From Bacteroidota bacterium (lineage in GTDB: Bacteria > Bacteroidota > Bacteroidia > NS11-12g > UBA955): 64,000 nt of DNA. This document shows, piece by piece, positions 35,032 to 44,396 of this stretch. The notes under the pieces were generated by a model. That model saw nothing but the letters and a program-made list of their open reading frames with translations. It did no database searches and had not been told where the DNA came from. The DNA lies in the NCBI GenBank assembly GCA_027488835.1, contig JAIYAW010000008.1, positions 1-64,000 on the forward strand, written 5' to 3'. Each line of letters opens with the position of its first letter. The stretch's first letter is position 1. The position numbers and the translations under genes are program-made.

Positions 35032-37416
35032 ATGATGAAGTTAGTTTTACGCAAAGCAGTATTAATAATTGTCTTGTTACAATTTTATTCAGTGGGCAAA
35101 GCCCAACAATTGGTTAGTATTTCTGGGTATATTACAGAAAAGTCCACTGGAGAAATGTTGGGTGGCGTTGCCATTGCCCTATATCCCTCGAGATACAGTA
35201 CAAGTACAAATTCTTACGGATTTTATTCAATTTCTGTTCGTAAAAATACACCACAGAAAATTTATTTTAGATTTCCAGGTTTTCAACTTGACAGTTTTAT
35301 TTGGTCTGCGAAATCAGATACTTCGTTTTCTATCGGAATGATTTTGATGCCTCAAGGTGATGATTTTGAAAAATTCAAAGAGGTTGAAATTGTAACTAAA
35401 AAATCTACCATTGCAGATAAGGTAGAAATGAGCAAAATTGACATTCCTATCAACCAAATAAAAGAAATTCCTGCCTTGTTGGGAGAAAAGGATGTGATGA
35501 AAGTGATTCAATTACTTCCTGGTGTTCAAAAAGGAGGCGAAGGACAAAGTGGTATTTATGTTCGTGGTGGTGGCCCAGATCAAAACTTAATTATTCTTGA
35601 TGAAGCAATTGTTTATAATGCAAGTCATTTGTTTGGATTCTTTTCTGTTTTTAATGGTGATGCACTTCGTTCAGTAGAACTTACCAAAGGTGGCTTTCCT
35701 GCAAGATATGGAGGTCGATTATCGAGTGTTATTGATCTAAACATGAAAGAGGGAAATAATCAAAAATTTAGCGGAGAATTAGGTGTAGGGATATTAAGTT
35801 CTCGATTTACATTTGAAGGGCCTATAAAAAAAGGTAAAAGTTCATTTATGGTATCTGGAAGAAGGACCTATCTAGATGTTTTGGCCCAACCGTTAATTAT
35901 GGCTGCGAGCGATGGAAATAATGCAGGTTATTATTTTTATGATATGAATGCAAAATTTAACTATATCATTTCCGACAAAGATAAATTATTTATAAGTGCT
36001 TATTTTGGGCGTGATAAATTCTATGCATCTGGCAATATAGAAGCAAGTAAAAATGAATTTAGTTTTGGATGGGGGAATAGAACAATGACAGGCAGATGGA
36101 ATCATCAATTTACGCCTAGGTTATTTTCGAATTTGTCATTGATTTATAGTCATTACGATTTAAGTATTGGCGCCACTGATATATCCCTGAAAGAAAAATT
36201 TGAGTTAAGATACACAAGCACTATCGATGATTACGGAATAAAGTATGATTTCGACTGGCGCCCTATTCCTAATCATTTGGTTCGCTTTGGTTTGTCATCA
36301 ATAAATCACAACTTTAGCCCTAGCGCAATGGTTTTCAAAGTGGGAACGAGAGATCTATTTAATAAATCTGTTGAAATTATCCGAACACTTGAAAGTGGTA
36401 TTTACGTTGAGGATCAAATTAAAGTTGACCAACTTAAAATTATGCCTAGTTTGAGGATTAGTCATTATTTGGTTGGCAATAAGATGATATTAAATCCGGA
36501 ACCGCGTTTATCAGTTTCTTATAATATATCCAGAGATAAAGCTATAAAACTCGCATATTCAGTGATGAATCAGTATATGCATTTGTTGAGTAGTTCTGGA
36601 ATTAGCTTGCCAACAGATTTGTGGGTGCCAGCAACTGAAAATTTAAAGCCAATGAAGAGTGAGCAACTGGCATTGGGTTTTGCAAAGGATTTTAAGGGCG
36701 GAATAAGTTTAAATATTGAGGGGTATTTTAAAACAATGCAAAATGTTCTCCAATACAAGAATGGAAGTTCCTCATTTTTGTCAGACAATTTGGATCCTTC
36801 TGCAACTGCAGATTCACGAAGTTGGGAGCAATTGGTAACATCTGGTAAGGGAACAAGCTACGGAACCGAATTGTTTTTACAAAAACAAATGGGGCAGTTT
36901 AGTGGTTGGGTAGGATATACGTTAAGTTGGACAACCTTGCAATTTGATGATTTAAATGGAGGAAAACCATTTTATGCTAAATACGACCGTCGTCATGATA
37001 TTTCATTGGTCGGTATATATAAAATAGATAAGAGAATTACAATTTCTGCCACTTGGGTTTATGGTACGGGCAACGCAATTTCCATTCCTCAGGGAACAAT
37101 GGTTGCAAATTCGCATCAAATGTCAAACTATCCCACAATTTGGAATCCTACCTTTAATTCTTCCAATTCCCAAATTGATTTTGGAGCGAGGAATAGTTTT
37201 AGAATGGAAGCTTATCATCGATTAGATATTGGTGTTAGATATAGTACACCAATGAAAAGGGGGACAAGAACTTGGGAATTTAGTTTGTACAACGCATACA
37301 ATAGAGCCAATCCATATTTCTATTATGGTGCCAATGTTGATGGAATTAATTTATTGAGTAAAATAACCTTATTTCCTGTAATACCATCTGTGAGTTGGTC
37401 GTATAAATTTAAGTAA
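35032..37416 (+). CDS. TonB-dependent receptor with carboxypeptidase-like N-domain
   Basis: A 794-residue outer-membrane transporter. It has a signal peptide (to about 24, GKAQQ), a CarboxypepD_reg-like domain (about 27-110, ISGYITEKSTGEMLGGVAIAL), a plug (about 140-250, IQLLPGVQKGGEGQSGIYVRG) and a barrel ending VSWSYKFK. The next gene, 21 bases on, encodes a DUF4249 lipoprotein, a frequent partner of this receptor subgroup. The substrate is unknown; no SusD is present. ATG 35035 is an equally good start. Confidence 0.93.
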   Translation: MMKLVLRKAVLIIVLLQFYSVGKAQQLVSISGYITEKSTGEMLGGVAIALYPSRYSTSTNSYGFYSISVRKNTPQKIYFRFPGFQLDSFIWSAKSDTSFSIGMILMPQGDDFEKFKEVEIVTKKSTIADKVEMSKIDIPINQIKEIPALLGEKDVMKVIQLLPGVQKGGEGQSGIYVRGGGPDQNLIILDEAIVYNASHLFGFFSVFNGDALRSVELTKGGFPARYGGRLSSVIDLNMKEGNNQKFSGELGVGILSSRFTFEGPIKKGKSSFMVSGRRTYLDVLAQPLIMAASDGNNAGYYFYDMNAKFNYIISDKDKLFISAYFGRDKFYASGNIEASKNEFSFGWGNRTMTGRWNHQFTPRLFSNLSLIYSHYDLSIGATDISLKEKFELRYTSTIDDYGIKYDFDWRPIPNHLVRFGLSSINHNFSPSAMVFKVGTRDLFNKSVEIIRTLESGIYVEDQIKVDQLKIMPSLRISHYLVGNKMILNPEPRLSVSYNISRDKAIKLAYSVMNQYMHLLSSSGISLPTDLWVPATENLKPMKSEQLALGFAKDFKGGISLNIEGYFKTMQNVLQYKNGSSSFLSDNLDPSATADSRSWEQLVTSGKGTSYGTELFLQKQMGQFSGWVGYTLSWTTLQFDDLNGGKPFYAKYDRRHDISLVGIYKIDKRITISATWVYGTGNAISIPQGTMVANSHQMSNYPTIWNPTFNSSNSQIDFGARNSFRMEAYHRLDIGVRYSTPMKRGTRTWEFSLYNAYNRANPYFYYGANVDGINLLSKITLFPVIPSVSWSYKFK

Positions 37417-37437
37417 ATTAAAACTAAAAAGAATTTT

Positions 37438-38337
37438 ATGAAAAACAAAATTTACATTATCGGAATGCTGTCATTATTTTTATTGATGATTTCATCTTGC
37501 GAGAGAACGGCATTGGTTGAGCCGCCGGCTTTTGTTAAAAAACCTGTAATTGTGTGCTTGATTTCTCCGAAGAGTGAGTACATTTATGCGCAGTTGAGTT
37601 ATACAAAACCTTATTGGGGTGCTTCTGCAAATGTTCCGGATGAATACATACAGGATGCAAGCGTTGAATTAGTTGATTTAACCGTCCCTAATTCGGTTAA
37701 GTTATCACTTTTTTCAAGCAAAGGTGTTTACCGTGCGGATACAACGAGTTTTCACATTGCTTCACTACATAACTATAAAATAATTGTTACTTTGCCGAAT
37801 GGGAAAGTGTATTATGCTACCTCTCAAGTACCTCCCAAACCAGATTTGTCTAAATTGAAAATGACATTTCATGAATTTGGTACATCAACCGATATTAGTG
37901 TTGGTCCTGGAGGTGGAGTATATTCTGAAACACCATTGTTGCAGAATTTCCAATACACTGGTGATTTAAATACTAACTTTTTTGCATCTATGCAAGTTGT
38001 TGATTCTATTGAAAATAAGTTTCAAAAAGCAGCAGAAGTTGTATTTTTACAAGATGTAAATAGAAGTATTATTCAAGGAAGCAATTCAGGAGTTATCAAT
38101 ATTTTCAGTAAGCAAAACGTATATTTTGAAGACGCACCGTTGAAATTAATATCTGTTCAGGGTTCATTTTATACGATGGATAAAGCGTATGCAGAATTTT
38201 ATAAAACCCAAGAATTTTATGGTTCTGATCCGAGTCCATTTTCCGAGCCACTTATTTTATCTAGCAACTTTTCAGATGGAGCAATAGGTGTTTTTGGTTC
38301 CTATGATTTTGAAAATGGGCTTATTTATCATCGTTAA
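37438..38337 (+). CDS. DUF4249 lipoprotein
   Basis: A 299-residue lipoprotein (lipobox ISSC, Cys21) with the DUF4249 pattern: KPVIVCLISP near the start, SVELVDLTVPNSVKL, and an Ig-like VTLPNGKVYYATSQVPPKP. It probably sits on the outer membrane and works with the TonB receptor upstream as a surface-binding partner. The ligand is unknown. Confidence 0.87.
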   Translation: MKNKIYIIGMLSLFLLMISSCERTALVEPPAFVKKPVIVCLISPKSEYIYAQLSYTKPYWGASANVPDEYIQDASVELVDLTVPNSVKLSLFSSKGVYRADTTSFHIASLHNYKIIVTLPNGKVYYATSQVPPKPDLSKLKMTFHEFGTSTDISVGPGGGVYSETPLLQNFQYTGDLNTNFFASMQVVDSIENKFQKAAEVVFLQDVNRSIIQGSNSGVINIFSKQNVYFEDAPLKLISVQGSFYTMDKAYAEFYKTQEFYGSDPSPFSEPLILSSNFSDGAIGVFGSYDFENGLIYHR

Positions 38338-38378
38338 GATTGTTAAATCTTAGCGGTTATAATGCTACACAAAGCAAA

Positions 38379-39479
38379 TTACATCAAGCGTTGATAAGCC
38401 CTCCACCATCGGTCGGGCATATCACCATTGCATACCATTTCATAATCGCGATAAGAGCAGCCAATAAAAAAGGTTTTACCTTCATAAGGATGTGGAATTT
38501 CCATCCACCATCTGTTGCTTTTTCTGCTTTTATAAAAGGTTATTTCATGTCCTGTTGATTCTAATTTATTTCTGTAAATAATAAAGTCAGGATGGTTTAT
38601 CTCAGGGTGGTCATAATACCTAGTGATATAGCCATCAATGAAATACCAAGCCATTTGTGCAAGAAGTTGATGTGATGCAGGGTCTAATTGAATTTCATCT
38701 AAACCATAAAAGAACGCAGAACTTAATTTATTTGAAACGCCGGCGTAACGGGCAATTCTTGCCGCTTCCTCAGCGTACAAGCCATTTGGCGATTTTTCAC
38801 TAGTGCCAGGGGCGTCTGAAATGCGCAAAGAATTCATATCGAACATCATCAAATGAGAACTCCTTAAAATAGGTTCTGTTTCTTCAATATGCGTTCTAAC
38901 TTCCCCCAAACGGTGATTTTCGAAATACATCTTTTCTAACAGGCTCGATGTATTTTCAGTTATGTTATATCCCTGTGTCCCCACAAAATCTATATTGAAT
39001 AAATTCGAAGGTTTATCAATTAAAATTTGACGCAACGGGGTTCCTTCTTCGAAATCAATGGATGGCGCAATATTAACAATTTCGATGGGTTCGCTATGTT
39101 GTCTGTAGGCCTTGTAGTGTGCAAATGTGAGATTTTTATTGCCACCAATTACGAGTACTATAATATTTAAATTCATGAGCTCACCCATGGCTTCGCTCAA
39201 TGCAAATTGACGCTGTGTTTCATCTTTGGTTTCGACCAAATTGCCTAAATCGGCAATTTCTAAATTTCCAAACCTCCATGTTAATTGATAAAAGTACTTT
39301 CTAAATAAATCTGAAGATTCACCCAAGCCAATAATTGCAATTTGTGTTTTCTTGAGTTTGGGAAAAGCGGTTGAATTAAGTTTAATTTTCCCTCCAATAA
39401 ATTGGTTTTTCCCTTTCATGGGGGCCCATAAATTTTCAGGAATTGGGGTAAAAAATGCGTCGATCATTTGAATATGCAA
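38379..39479 (-). CDS. Arginase/formimidoylglutamase-fold protein with degenerate metal site
   Basis: 366 residues, arginase-superfamily fold. The motif positions are recognisable but altered: GGxHS is GGNKN (112-116), DAHxD is APSID (138-142), and SxDxD becomes FDMNS (D214, then N216), so at most two of the six manganese ligands remain. The C-terminus has a Trp-rich extension (RWWMEIPHPYEGKTF, PDRWWRAYQRLM). Related Bacteroidota proteins are often labelled formimidoylglutamase, but hydrolysis looks unlikely here. ATG 39467 is an alternative start. A GAATTTG box lies near. Confidence 0.8.
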   Translation of the reverse strand: MHIQMIDAFFTPIPENLWAPMKGKNQFIGGKIKLNSTAFPKLKKTQIAIIGLGESSDLFRKYFYQLTWRFGNLEIADLGNLVETKDETQRQFALSEAMGELMNLNIIVLVIGGNKNLTFAHYKAYRQHSEPIEIVNIAPSIDFEEGTPLRQILIDKPSNLFNIDFVGTQGYNITENTSSLLEKMYFENHRLGEVRTHIEETEPILRSSHLMMFDMNSLRISDAPGTSEKSPNGLYAEEAARIARYAGVSNKLSSAFFYGLDEIQLDPASHQLLAQMAWYFIDGYITRYYDHPEINHPDFIIYRNKLESTGHEITFYKSRKSNRWWMEIPHPYEGKTFFIGCSYRDYEMVCNGDMPDRWWRAYQRLM

Positions 39480-39547
39480 ATTCGCTTAGAAAAATCATTT
39501 TATTAAAACCTTTAATGCACATGTCTTTTTTATTGGAAAAATCGGCG

Positions 39548-39555
39548 TAATTTTG
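39548..39555 (+). promoter_or_regulatory. -7 box for the PaaE-like reductase gene
   Basis: TAATTTTG, an exact match, 8 bases before ATG 39564. Confidence 0.6.
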
Positions 39556-39563
39556 CATTAATA

Positions 39564-40640
39564 ATGAGTGAAGGTTTTTTTCCATTGGTTGTAAAAAAAG
39601 CAGTTAAAGAAACTGCCGATGCAACAACTTTTTATTTTGAAGTTCCAGAATCTTTGAAATCAACATTTGCCTATAAAGCTGGCCAATATCTAACTTTTGA
39701 TGCCGAAATAAATGGCGAAAAAGTGAGAAGATCCTATTCTCTTTGCACATTTTCTGAGGTAGATGCCGATCCTGCAGTTACAGTAAAAATGGTTGAAAAG
39801 GGAAAAATGAGTACTTATTTGAACACTCAAATTAAAGAAGGAGATACACTTCAAGTGATGCCTCCTATGGGTAAGTTCATTGTAGATATTGATCCCTCAA
39901 AAGCAAAAAATTATGTATTGTTCGGCGGTGGCAGCGGAATTACCCCGTTAATGGGAATTGCAAAAGAGGTACTTCACAAGGAAACCAATAGCAATGTTAC
40001 CCTTGTTTATGCCAATAGAAACCCAGATTCTGTTATTTTCAAGCAGGTATTGGCCGATATGGAGAAGACGTTTGGATCTAGGTTCAAAGTAATTCATAAC
40101 TACGACCAAGCTCCATTCACATGGTTCGGATTAAAAGGTATGTTAACCACCGATAAAATTGCAAATATTGTAAAGCAAAAAATTGGAGGTTCTTACGATC
40201 AATATTTCTATTATACATGTGGACCTGGTCCTATGATGGAAGTTGTAAAAACTGGGTTGACGCAAATTGGTGTTTCCAATGAACAAATTCAAATTGAATA
40301 TTTTTCTGCACCAGTTACTTCAACACCCCAAGTTGAGGAATCAGCTCCAGATGCTGCATTTAGCGGAACCGCAAATATCACAATGAAAGTATATGGTAAA
40401 ACCCATACCATTACATGTGATTCAAATACAACCGTTTTGAATGCGGCTATGAAACAAGGTATTGATCCTCCATATAGTTGTACTGTGGGTGTTTGTACCA
40501 CTTGCCGTGCGAAAGTGTCTAAAGGAAGTTTGCACATGCTAGAAAGAGAAGGTTTGAGCGATAAAGAGATTGAACAGGGATATGTGCTAACCTGTCAATC
40601 AGTGCCGAGAAGCAACGAAATTGAATTGAGTTTTGAATAG
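39564..40640 (+). CDS. PaaE-like FAD/2Fe-2S reductase
   Basis: Electron-transfer flavoprotein of 358 residues built like the reductase of phenylacetyl-CoA oxygenase. An FAD-binding beta-barrel (RRSYSLC near 54) is followed by an NAD(P) domain (GGGSGITPLMGI, YYTCGPGPMMEVV) and a C-terminal plant-type ferredoxin domain with C306, C311, C314 and C344 as cluster ligands. No paaABCD genes are adjacent, so its oxygenase partner is unknown; it could serve another oxygenase or desaturase. Confidence 0.9.
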   Translation: MSEGFFPLVVKKAVKETADATTFYFEVPESLKSTFAYKAGQYLTFDAEINGEKVRRSYSLCTFSEVDADPAVTVKMVEKGKMSTYLNTQIKEGDTLQVMPPMGKFIVDIDPSKAKNYVLFGGGSGITPLMGIAKEVLHKETNSNVTLVYANRNPDSVIFKQVLADMEKTFGSRFKVIHNYDQAPFTWFGLKGMLTTDKIANIVKQKIGGSYDQYFYYTCGPGPMMEVVKTGLTQIGVSNEQIQIEYFSAPVTSTPQVEESAPDAAFSGTANITMKVYGKTHTITCDSNTTVLNAAMKQGIDPPYSCTVGVCTTCRAKVSKGSLHMLEREGLSDKEIEQGYVLTCQSVPRSNEIELSFE

Positions 40641-40653
40641 GATATAAATTTAA

Positions 40654-40695
40654 GATAACAAAAAAGCCTTCTTAAACGAAGGCTTTTTTGTTATC
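40654..40695. terminator. Bidirectional terminator between convergent genes
   Basis: An 18-bp perfect stem (GATAACAAAAAAGCCTTC with its complement) and a 6-base loop, with A and T runs serving both strands. It serves the reductase gene and the convergent rluD, whose stop codon (40691-40693) lies within the stem. Confidence 0.93.
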
Positions 40696-41749
40696 TGTCT
40701 ATGGTCAATTCACCTAGATTGGCTTTGACATAATTTCGAAGTTTTTCGAGAATACCTGCGAAATCAGGAGGTAATTCACTATCGAAAAACACATATTCTT
40801 TTGTAGTTGGATGAATGAAACCCAATTCTTTTGCATGAAGCGCTTGTCTAGGCATCATTGTAAAACAGTTTTGAATAAACGATTTGAATTTAGCCAATGA
40901 TGTACCTTTACGTATTTCATTTCCTCCATACATTTCGTCAGAAAATAAAGGGTGTCCAATTGCCGTAAAATGTGCACGAATTTGATGGGTTCTGCCCGTT
41001 TCTAAAGTACATTCAACCAATGTGAGGAAATAGAATTTTTCAATGATTCTATAATGTGTAATTGCTTCTTTTCCCATTTCAGGATCGGTATAATGCTTAG
41101 ATTTTCTTCTGTCGGCAGGGTCGCGAGCCAAATATCCTCTAATAGTACCTGATTCTTCGGCGGGTTCGCCCCATACCAAAGCCCAATATTTTCTATCGAT
41201 ACTGTGATCAAAGAACTGCTTACCTAAAAAGCTAAGCGCAAATTCATTTTTGCCAATAACCAACAAACCAGATGTGTCCTTATCTATTCTATGAACCAAT
41301 CCTGGTCTGTGGTTTTCATTTTGCTGTGGTAAATTTCCAAAATGATAAACCAATGCATTTACCAATGTTCCAGAATAATTGTTGCAACCCGGATGAACAA
41401 CCATTCCCGCTTTTTTGTTGATGATTAATATGTCGGTATCTTCATATTTTACTTCTAGGGGAATATTTTCAGGATATACTTCAGTATCACGAGGAGGTTC
41501 AGAAAGTACTACACGCACATCGTCTAGGCCCCTTACTTTGTAATTACTCTTTATGGGCTTATTGTTAACCAATACACAGCCAGCTTCAATACCCGCTTGT
41601 ATTTTAGATCGTGTTGCATTTGCTATGCGAACTTGTAACCACTTATCAATGCGCAATGGCTCTTGTCCTTTGTCTACAATAAATGCATGATGTTCAAACA
41701 ACGATTCTTCGTTAGGTAACTCTTCTTCGTCTATTGCTGAATTATTCAA
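40691..41749 (-). CDS. rluD: RluD-type 23S rRNA pseudouridine synthase
   Basis: Isomerises uridines in 23S rRNA. 352 residues: S4 RNA-binding domain (about 32-90, RIDKWLQVRIANATRSKIQ), then the catalytic domain with D156 in HRIDKDTSGLLVIG, a GRTHQIRAH motif and HALHAKELGF-type end. RluD versus a close RluA relative is chosen on the S4 domain. The frame's first possible start is TTG at 41749, only 4 bases after a -7 box; TTG at codon 17 is another candidate and no early ATG exists. Confidence 0.9.
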   Translation of the reverse strand: MNNSAIDEEELPNEESLFEHHAFIVDKGQEPLRIDKWLQVRIANATRSKIQAGIEAGCVLVNNKPIKSNYKVRGLDDVRVVLSEPPRDTEVYPENIPLEVKYEDTDILIINKKAGMVVHPGCNNYSGTLVNALVYHFGNLPQQNENHRPGLVHRIDKDTSGLLVIGKNEFALSFLGKQFFDHSIDRKYWALVWGEPAEESGTIRGYLARDPADRRKSKHYTDPEMGKEAITHYRIIEKFYFLTLVECTLETGRTHQIRAHFTAIGHPLFSDEMYGGNEIRKGTSLAKFKSFIQNCFTMMPRQALHAKELGFIHPTTKEYVFFDSELPPDFAGILEKLRNYVKANLGELTIDR

Positions 41750-41753
41750 GTTA

Positions 41754-41761
41754 CAAAATTA
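41754..41761 (-). promoter_or_regulatory. -7 box for rluD
   Basis: TAATTTTG on the minus strand, an exact match, 4 bases before TTG 41749. It suggests either a leaderless mRNA or a start further inside. Confidence 0.55.
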
Positions 41762-41885
41762 CGCCCGATTTTATGAAATATATCATTTTAGCATATAACT
41801 TTTCCTGAAATAAAAATTGCAATATGATTTGCGAATTCCGCGGAATTTGAAATTATTTTATTTTTTTTCGGGGGACATTTGAAAT

Positions 41886-42878
41886 ATGATGCAGTGGAGA
41901 TTTGTTGCGGTTATGGTGGGTTTTTTATTGAATATATCAAACCTAATGGGTCAGAACATCCCAAAATGTTCAGAAATATTCTTTTCAGAGTACGTGGAAG
42001 GTTCAAGAAATAACAAAGCGCTTGAAATTTATAATCCAACAAATAAAACGGTAAATCTCGGACAATACAGAGTTGTGCGGTGGCCAAATGGCTCTTCCCA
42101 ATTTTCATTCGCTTTAAGCCATAAATTAAGTGGTTTTCTTCCATCAAGAAAAACAATAGTTCTGGTTATTGATAAACAAGATATAACTAAAGTTGGACTA
42201 GATACGCCGGTTGTGAGTATTTTAAAACAGAAGGCAACATTGTTTCTAGGAAATACAGATAGCTTGAATTTTTCAATGAGTTTCAATGGCAATGACGCTT
42301 TGTCTCTCGAAAAATATAATGCCCAATTAGGGAAATATGTAGCGGTTGATATTTTTGGAAAAATTGGAGCTAAACCAAATCCGTGTTGGACCGACAAATA
42401 CCCATATTTGGGACAAGGAAATTGGTATTCGATGGATAGAACTTTGATTCGGAAATCATGGATTACACATGGACTCGATTCAGTTGGAAATGGTATTCTA
42501 ATGGCAATAAATCCAACTTCAAATTTTAATCCAACATCGGAATGGGTTTCTTACCCAAAGGATATGTTTGATTCATTGGGTTCTCACAATTGTAACTGTG
42601 AAAATATGGGTTTGTTTGACATCAAGAATCTTGAATTACAATTTTATCCAAACCCAACAGTTGCTAAAGTAGTTTTCAATATAGAGGCTTCAATGGTTAA
42701 AAATATTTGTTTGGTTTCACTTATGGGGGAAGTTATTCCGTTGGAATTATTGTCTTCGTCTGAAGAACAGTTTGGTAAATTGGAATTAAATTTAGAAAAT
42801 ATGAAACCCGGAATGTATGCTTGTTGGATTACATTGTTGAGTGGTACAACTTTTGTAGGTAAAATTATGAAGGATTAA
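41886..42878 (+). CDS. Lamin-tail-domain protein with T9SS sorting module
   Basis: A 330-residue exported protein with a signal peptide (ending NLMGQ) and a lamin-tail-like beta-sandwich (about 25-190, IFFSEYVEGSRNNKALEIYN). A short C-rich link (NCNCENMG) leads to a T9SS module over the last 80 residues (LQFYPNPT to the end). Such domains often occur on secreted nucleases, but no catalytic domain is present. It is probably a surface protein. A GACATTTG box lies just upstream. Confidence 0.87.
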   Translation: MMQWRFVAVMVGFLLNISNLMGQNIPKCSEIFFSEYVEGSRNNKALEIYNPTNKTVNLGQYRVVRWPNGSSQFSFALSHKLSGFLPSRKTIVLVIDKQDITKVGLDTPVVSILKQKATLFLGNTDSLNFSMSFNGNDALSLEKYNAQLGKYVAVDIFGKIGAKPNPCWTDKYPYLGQGNWYSMDRTLIRKSWITHGLDSVGNGILMAINPTSNFNPTSEWVSYPKDMFDSLGSHNCNCENMGLFDIKNLELQFYPNPTVAKVVFNIEASMVKNICLVSLMGEVIPLELLSSSEEQFGKLELNLENMKPGMYACWITLLSGTTFVGKIMKD

Positions 42879-42953
42879 CATTTTGATTTGAGTAAAATAT
42901 AATTTGAGAATTCATTTTTTCTTATAAATCGTGCTCTTATCAAGTTTACACTT

Positions 42954-42961
42954 TATTTTTG
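42954..42961 (+). promoter_or_regulatory. -7 box for nadC
   Basis: TATTTTTG, an exact match, overlaps a TTG codon at 42959 that could extend the nadC frame. The start must therefore be ATG 42977. Confidence 0.6.
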
Positions 42962-42976
42962 AGCCTACATTTACAC

Positions 42977-43834
42977 ATGACAGATTTCCAATCTAATTCC
43001 TTAAAGAATCAAATTAACACATGGTTGTTAGAAGATGTTGGTGAAGGTGATTTTTCATCTTTGGCTTCAATAGACTCAAACGCCGTTGCAAATTCGGTTT
43101 TGATTTTGAAAGAGGATGGTGTGGTTGCGGGATTACAATTGGCTGCATTGGTGTTTTCCGAAATAGATGCTTTAATTGATTTTGAAATTTTGGCAGAAGA
43201 TGGTTGTTTTTATTCGAAAGGTACCATTTTGGCAAAGGCATCAGGAAATGCACAATCGTTATTGAAAGGTGAACGATTGATGTTGAATTTATTGCAGCGT
43301 TTATCTGGTATTGCTACTCAAACCAGGGTGGTTGTTGATTTAGTGAAGGATACTTCTGTGAAATTGCTAGATACAAGAAAAACGACCCCGGGATTAAGAA
43401 TTCTTGAAAAATGGGCAGTTACTATGGGTGGTGGTTTTAACCATAGAATTGGATTGTATGATATGATTATGTTGAAAGACAACCATATTGATTCATCTGG
43501 TGGTATTACAATTGCCGTAAATAAAACAAAAAAATATTTAATTGAAAATAACTTAAATCTAAAGATAGAAGTTGAAACCCGAAATTTGGATGAAGTGAGA
43601 GAAGCGTTGGCTGTCGGTGTTGATCGAATTATGCTTGATAATTTTAATCCTTCATTGTGTGTTGAAGCAGTTAAAATTATAGATGGTCAATGTGAAACGG
43701 AAGCTTCTGGTGGAATTACTTTAAGTAACATAAAAGAATACGCTGAATCTGGCGTTACTTATATTAGTTTGGGGTATTTAACACACAGTGTTAAGGCCCT
43801 TGATGTTAGTTTTAAAACAAAATTGAAAAATTAA
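42977..43834 (+). CDS. nadC: Nicotinate-nucleotide pyrophosphorylase (carboxylating)
   Basis: Makes nicotinate mononucleotide from quinolinate and PRPP in de novo NAD synthesis. 285 residues. Family motifs: ERLMLNLLQRLSGIAT, DTRKTTPGLRILEKWA, GGGFNHRIGLYDMIMLKDNH and EASGGI. nadA and nadB are not nearby. It heads a tight run with the thioredoxin-like gene (1-base gap) and rlmD. Confidence 0.96.
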   Translation: MTDFQSNSLKNQINTWLLEDVGEGDFSSLASIDSNAVANSVLILKEDGVVAGLQLAALVFSEIDALIDFEILAEDGCFYSKGTILAKASGNAQSLLKGERLMLNLLQRLSGIATQTRVVVDLVKDTSVKLLDTRKTTPGLRILEKWAVTMGGGFNHRIGLYDMIMLKDNHIDSSGGITIAVNKTKKYLIENNLNLKIEVETRNLDEVREALAVGVDRIMLDNFNPSLCVEAVKIIDGQCETEASGGITLSNIKEYAESGVTYISLGYLTHSVKALDVSFKTKLKN

Positions 43835-43835
43835 A

Positions 43836-44396
43836 ATGTTAAAAATTAGAAATATAACTTTCATTGCGGCACTTGTGCTTCTTTGCAATGCTCTAACTGC
43901 TCAAAAGGCAAAAAGAAAAACTGTCCCTCAAAAGAAAAAAGCTGAGGTTACGGCAATCACCTCATTGGATAAAGTTCCAGTGCCTAAAGAAGAACCAAAT
44001 AATGAATTAAAGTGGTATGGTTTTGAAGAGGGATATAAAAAAGCGGTCAAAGAAAAGAAAATCATACTGGTTGATGCATATACTGAGTGGTGTGGATGGT
44101 GCAAAGTAATGGATCGCGAAACATATACCAATGTGGATGTGATTTCAGCATTAAACAGTAATTTTATTTGTGTGAAGTTCAATCCTGAAGTTGAAAAAAC
44201 TTATCAATTTGGAGACAGAAAAATGGATGGAAGAACTTTGTTGCTTTGGTTAGGATATGGTGAATCAGGTGGTTTTCCTACCACTTACTTTTGGTTCAAC
44301 CCTGACAAAGACGATAAGCGCGATAATCAAGCTGGTTATTTGCCTCCTGCAGACTTTTTGAAGTTATTATCGTCTGTAGTTAAAATGAAAAATTAA
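43836..44396 (+). CDS. Thioredoxin-like exported protein
   Basis: A 186-residue protein with a signal peptide (ending LTAQ), a Lys-rich linker and a thioredoxin-fold domain (about 62-186). The redox motif W-C86-G-W-C89 is in YTEWCGWCK, and the cis-Pro is in GGFPTTYF. It resembles periplasmic Thioredoxin_7/DUF255-type reductases. It starts 1 base after nadC, and its stop overlaps the rlmD start (TAATG). Confidence 0.88.
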   Translation: MLKIRNITFIAALVLLCNALTAQKAKRKTVPQKKKAEVTAITSLDKVPVPKEEPNNELKWYGFEEGYKKAVKEKKIILVDAYTEWCGWCKVMDRETYTNVDVISALNSNFICVKFNPEVEKTYQFGDRKMDGRTLLLWLGYGESGGFPTTYFWFNPDKDDKRDNQAGYLPPADFLKLLSSVVKMKN

